Positions 59,301 to 64,000 of a stretch of DNA of 64,000 nt are shown piece by piece. The notes under the pieces are model-generated. The model had not been told where the DNA came from, made no database searches, and saw only the letters and a list, made by a program, of their open reading frames with translations. Position numbers and translations under genes: made by a program. The DNA comes from Motacilla alba alba (taxonomy: Eukaryota; Chordata; Aves; Passeriformes; Motacillidae), in NCBI RefSeq assembly GCF_015832195.1, contig NC_052045.1, forward strand, positions 1,364,001-1,428,000. The letters run 5' to 3'. How positions within the stretch are numbered: the first letter of the stretch is position 1; each line of letters starts with the position of its first letter.

Positions 59301-62300
59301 CAGTGGGCACCTCTTTCACTGAGTCTGCACCAGAGGAAGCAATAAAATGACACTGCAGATCAGACAGGGGTTATTTCTCTTTCCTTGAAAGCAGCCAGAG
59401 CAGCCCAGAGCTCCTCTGCACAGCAAAAATTCTGCTGTCCCAGGATCTTTGTTATCCAGCTACTGTTATCATCCACTTGGAACTGTGAGAAATGAAGCCC
59501 TGCACAGGAAAGACATTCACAGGAAATCAGCACGGATCCAGATTTCAAATGAGACCTCCAAAGCCTCCCAAATATCCAGTCTGTAAGGTTTTCTCCTCCC
59601 TCTCTTGGCAAAGCTCCTCAGCAAAAGGAACTTTCCTGGTTTTATTCAAGTCAATATATTAAAAGGATCCTGCCCATTTGTCCTCAGCCTGGGACAGTGC
59701 CTGTCAACCTGGATCCTCTGCACATCAGCCTGGGCTCCTGCTTCAGTCTTTTCTTTTTTCCAGCCAGCTTTTCTCACATTCTTCCAAATTAAACCATATT
59801 TCCCCCACTTCTTGTACTCCACAAACAACCACCATGTTAGAACGGTCACCCCTCAATACATTCTTAATATTTTCTGTCTCCTACAGCACACTCAGTGTAT
59901 TCTCCCAACTCTAAAACTGCCTTTGCACCTCTCTAACCCATCATAAAAGGGAGCAAACCCACTTTATTTGTATTTTTGTATGACTTGGCTTTGAGTGTGG
60001 CTTCCACGCTCTCAGCTGAAAGGCAGAGCTGCTCAGAGCTGTCAGCAGAGCAAAGTCAAGCTGAGCTGGGCCATGATTTATGCAGGTAGGGCCAGAGCTG
60101 TCAGCTCCACTGGCCTGACAGGGGGGTAGAACTCACTGCTGAAAATCCAGATTCACCACATGACAAATCCAGCTCCTCTCCCAAAATGACAGAATGCAAG
60201 ATGCAATTCAAAAAACACATTTTCAGTAGCACAACAGCAGGATAAATAAATTGGGAGACAATCTATATTAATATTGGAAGCTGAAAGCAGACTGCTTATT
60301 TCTCCCATTTAGATTCATAACAGAGGCTAAAATATTTTGCTTAAACAGAGACACAATAAAGAAAAAACTGCAGTTTGATTTATGATTTAAAGAGAGACCA
60401 CATGTATTCTAATATTACTATTTATTAGAATTTCCCACAACTGTGACAGAATCTAATACCTTCCAAACACCAAAATGCAGCTTGACAAAGCTCCCTCCCT
60501 TCCATCCCAAGCAGGATTTATGTGGCTGAAGTTGTACTTGGGTTATGAAATGCTGGCTTTGCCAGCAATTCCCCAGCATTGCCTCAGTCCTCTGATGAAA
60601 ATCAGGGTTTAAATACTGTGGTGGTCCATAGTGCAGCTCCTGTAATTGCTGATCAATCACCTCAGTCAGGAGGGAAACTGAGAGTCCTGCTCAGCTGCCT
60701 AGGTGAGAACTCCCCACTAAAAGCAGAGTTTGAATCCTGATCTTGCTTGGGGACTCCAAATCCTGCTGCAGTAGCTTCTTGCTGACACCACCAGAATTAT
60801 CTTAGGAGATACTTAACTTTTACATAAAGTGGGAATAATTCCTGTATGATGCAGGTCGTACTGCTTAGGAATATTATTTTTGGCACTCTCTGAAGTTTAC
60901 AAGCAAGATATCTACAGCAGCTGCTTAAAGAACTGCCCAAATCAGCTTAATATAAACTGACCTTAATAATACAAGGGGAAGGATGGGCATTAATCTATTT
61001 GAAGAAATTCAGGGAAGGTTCTTTAGCACAGTGAGTTTCCTAACATGATCTGTCCCGCAGCCTCCTCAGTTCACAGGGGAAATAAGTCATGCACACAAAA
61101 ATCCCAGACAGTTGAGAAGAAAACTTACAGAAAACTTAAGAAGAGAATGGCTGGGTTTAAGTTTCCTGAACGGAGAGGAACAAAAATTCCCCCATCATCT
61201 CTGCTCTCCCCTATCCAGGGATGATGCCCATGGCAGCTCTGCGTGCATTTTCCTTCCAGCCACGGCCCCAGCCCTGCCCTGCCATCAGACTGACTCCAAA
61301 AGGAGAATGCACTGCGCACAAAAGAGCATTTAATTGCTTCCTCTCTTGGAGGTGCCCCTGCATGGACAGACACAATCTGACAGGAGCACTGGGAGGCAGG
61401 CCATCAGCTAGAAAATGCACAGGGACAGCTCTCCTGCACAGGCAGCCACATCTTCCTTCAGAGGGCAAGAAGGGAATCGTCGGTAAACCCGACGTGTGTG
61501 TTATTTATTGCTCCTGTCCTGACTAAGACAGGATGTACAGCAGCCAGCAGCGCTGGGCTCCATCACACAAGCATTTCAGCACCTGGGAGTGTGGACAGCG
61601 GTCTGACGTGATCAAACCTGCCTCTTACACACCGGCCAGTGGAGGCGATTTCTGGTTTTTAAATCAGTGATGTGGAAATCATAAACAAAAGCCAAGGAAG
61701 GAGTGTTTTTCTGCAAATAGTAAATGGGTATTTCTTATCATGTTTGCTGAAGATTCTGCTTTCATGTGAGTAATTCACTTTTAATCAGTTTACTGCACGT
61801 TCTCAGTAACATCAGACCTAAAGGAAGGCTCTCCATCACTAACACACAGACAACAGCATTAAGTTGGCTTGAGACATTCAGGATTTTCTCTCATTTTATC
61901 CCTAATCTCCCCTTTTCAGGGATTTCTGAACTATATTGGTGTCAGTGAAATAACAGTGCATGCCATTCCAAACTGTTTTGCTAACCAAATTAAAAACAAA
62001 ATTCCAAATAAGCAGCTATCTCTGAGACAGAGTGACAGGAATTTTTTCCCCTAGTGGAAGATGAAGTGGGTAACAGTTGCTTGGGGTTTTTTTTTATGGA
62101 CATGTTCAGTGACATGTTTATGAAAATTAGATAGTAAAAGCTCAGCACCTAATTCCTCATCTGAAATAAATTCTCACAATTCTCCAGGAGAGTTCTGGAG
62201 TGTTCTGTTTCCTTGAAAAACAGCCCACTACTCAAGTCAGCTTTTTTTTTTTTTAGAATATGTATAAATTATATTTGAAAATTTTTCAGGATGCTCCCTC

Positions 62301-63167
62301 CTTTTCCAGAGCTCCAAAGAGCTCACAGCAGTCCTTCAGAGTTTCAGGTGAAGCTGAAGGAGTTTTGTGCAAGCTGATACTTCATTTTACGTACACCCGA
62401 ACTCTTAAAACACAGCCAGCTCTCCTATTTATTTACTTCTCAAATAAGCACCAGGCCATGAATCTGCAAGCAAATGGTCAATTGCTGTTCCTCAGCTAAT
62501 GCAGAAAGTGCTCAGCATTTCATTTTCTTGCATATTCTAATGACAGGGACAGGGCAAGTGCCTCCAGTCATTACTCAGCCTGATCAAAGAAATCCAACCT
62601 GGGTATGAGTGAATGACAACACTCTCCAGTCCATTTCTTCCTTGGAACCCATTAACCTCTTCCTTTTGAGAGCTCCAACAGGTTTTGGTTTTCTTTTTTT
62701 TATTTAGATCCAAGGCTCTTTTATTATCCGTTGGTTTATCACATGCTGCTCTAAACGGTGCTCTCCACACAGGCTGCAGTTAGAGAGCCCACAAATTAAA
62801 CAGCAATCTTGGGTACCTTGGACAAAACATCACTGTGGAAAATAAGGAGGCCATCAGTGATGGAAATATAATCAGCACGGGACCTGTCCCCTGCACAATG
62901 ACAAAGAAAGGCTTAAAAGCCACACAGGACAGGAACAAAAATCCCCATCCACTGATAACCAAAGCAGTATTTTACTTCACCACCTTTGTAACACCTCAGG
63001 AACATCTTCCTCCCCAGGAAACCCAAGTGACCTGGGCACAGGAGAGCAGCAGGGAGAGCAGAGCACTGAGAGCAGGAAGGGCCAGAGCAGAGACACTGGG
63101 AACAAATACTGACCTGGCAGAAAAAAGTGCTGCCCACGTTGTGTGTCTCTGCTTTTACAGAAGGATT
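56389..63167. other. Long non-coding stretch, no gene recognised
   Basis: About 6.8 kb of unique-looking DNA. Contains a (CA)n tract at 57233-57249, a GAAAAAG-rich purine patch at 58455-58500, and AT-rich, repeat-poor blocks at 60170-60430, 60780-61000 and 61660-62110. Frames of up to 131 codons (57488-57880 +, 58834-59229 -) show no recognisable domain. Confidence 0.6.
57233..57249. repeat. (CA)n microsatellite
   Basis: A short, uninterrupted CA repeat of about eight units following TTACAGA. Confidence 0.92.
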
Positions 63168-63439
63168 TACAGGAGCATGGAGGGGCAGGACACAGGGAAT
63201 GGCTTCCCACTGCCAGAGGGCAGGGCTGGATGGGATTTGGGAAGGAATTCCTCCCTGGCAGGGTGGGCAGGCCCTGGCACAGGTGCCCAGAGCAGCTGGG
63301 GCTGCCCCTGGGTCCCTGGCAGTGCCCAAGGCCAGGCTGGATGGGGCTTGGAGCAGCCTGGGACAGTGGGAGGTGTCCCTGCCCATGGCAGAGGGTCTGG
63401 AACAAGATGATCTTTAAGGCCCTTTCCAACCCAAGATGT
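63168..63439 (+). mobile_element. CR1 retroposon 3'-end fragment
   Basis: Plus-strand CR1 3' region with the usual order of words: GAATGGCTTCCCACTGCCAG, GGCAGGCCCTGGCACAGGTG, AAGGCCAGGCTGGATGGGGC, GGACAGTGGGAGGTGTCCCT, then GATGATCTTTAAGGCCCTTT and CCAACCCAA at the 3' end. It matches the minus-strand fragment at 41009-41260 closely. It is the least degraded CR1 3' region here, which suggests the youngest insertion. It is 5'-truncated and does not code; ORFs across it are incidental. Confidence 0.9.
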
Positions 63440-63896
63440 AATTTCAGGCATTGAAATTAGTGATGCCTTAAATTTACTTTCCTGCATAATTTATTATGAA
63501 TATTCAGCATCTCTGTATTGCTCCCTTTTCTTCACACAATACACACATTTTCATTTGCCCCTCTGTCACTCTAAAACTGAAGGGAGAAGAGTCTACCCAG
63601 AAGTATGCAAATAACAGCACAGCTATGGTTATTTATTAATAAAAATTAAGGAATGGCAATGTGATACAGTGAACACGATGTTTTAATAGAGGAGCCTGAG
63701 GCAGCAGCAGTACATGAGCACAGTGCCCTTCTTTTAGTCAAGCAATTTATAATGGATTGCACAGCCCCTGTGGGAGCCCAGAGCAGCTCTTTGCAGTCCA
63801 GGGCAAGGAAATACAAATGCTTTTTGCAGGTGTCTGTAATGCTCCTGCCACTCCTAAAGTGGTGAGCTCTCTGCTTATCCCTCCCAAACAAGATTT
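63440..63896. other. Non-coding stretch, no gene recognised
   Basis: Unique-looking sequence between the CR1 fragment and the terminal A/C tract; nothing recognised. Confidence 0.6.
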
Positions 63897-64000
63897 AAAA
63901 AAAAAACAAACAACAAACAAAACCAAATGAACAGTAACAACAACCAAAAAAAACCCCAAAAAACAAAAACAAAAAACCAAACAAAAAACCCAAACCAAAC
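63897..64000 (+). repeat. A/C-rich low-complexity tract at window edge
   Basis: Almost only A and C, built from CAAA, CAAAA and AACCCC words, with rare G or T near 63928-63936. It runs off the end of the window, so its full length is unknown. Same type as 27798-27914. Confidence 0.9.

Overview
This window looks like 64 kb of non-coding vertebrate nuclear DNA, most likely from a bird and probably a songbird. The main evidence is at least three CR1 non-LTR retroposon fragments: the end of the CR1 reverse-transcriptase ORF plus tail on the minus strand at 7071-7625, and CR1 3'-end sequence at 6994-7070 (minus), 41009-41260 (minus) and 63168-63439 (plus). A pair of LTR-like sequences resembles passerine endogenous retrovirus LTRs. 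Long T, AT, A/C and G/T tracts, the lack of tightly packed ORFs and the mosaic of AT-rich and CAG/CTG-rich sequence all argue against a bacterium or virus. I recognised no protein-coding gene, tRNA, rRNA or CRISPR array. The window is therefore intergenic, or lies inside one or more very large introns.

Layout: 1-7 kb is unique sequence with a 36-bp tandem duplication and an (AT)n tract. 7.0-7.6 kb holds two abutting CR1 fragments, one with an internal 63-bp duplication. 7.6-22.9 kb is mostly unique, with a near-perfect 90-bp tandem duplication (11.1 kb), a G/T-only tract followed by the longest non-repetitive ORF (17.4-18.1 kb), and a possible isolated exon (21.8 kb). 22.9-28.3 kb is rich in minisatellites: an 18/20-bp array, a 23-bp array of about 37 copies, an A/C-only tract and a 24-bp array. 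34.9-37.1 kb holds two related LTR-like sequences in opposite orientation, one carrying eight 32-bp repeats, followed by a 29-bp array of 15 copies. 37-51.8 kb is mostly unique, with a CR1 fragment and a 214-bp block that is almost pure A/T. 51.8-52.4 kb is a GGAT-rich array, 56.1-56.4 kb a 258-nt pyrimidine tract, 63.2-63.4 kb a CR1 fragment, and the window ends in an A/C-rich tract.

Nothing here acts together as a gene set. Nearly all the long ORFs are products of stop-poor tandem repeats: a stop-free unit of 23, 29 or 24 bp stays open over many copies, often in several frames and on both strands. The most interesting signal is the density of six long, independent minisatellites in 64 kb, several of which carry a transcription-factor-like core in nearly every unit: TCCCNNGGGA (EBF-like) in the 29-bp array, CCATNTT (YY1-like) in the LTR array, TGTTCT and ATTGTT in the 23-bp array, and TGAATCA in the 18-bp array. 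Any function for these is inference. Two or three possible coding exons are listed at low confidence.
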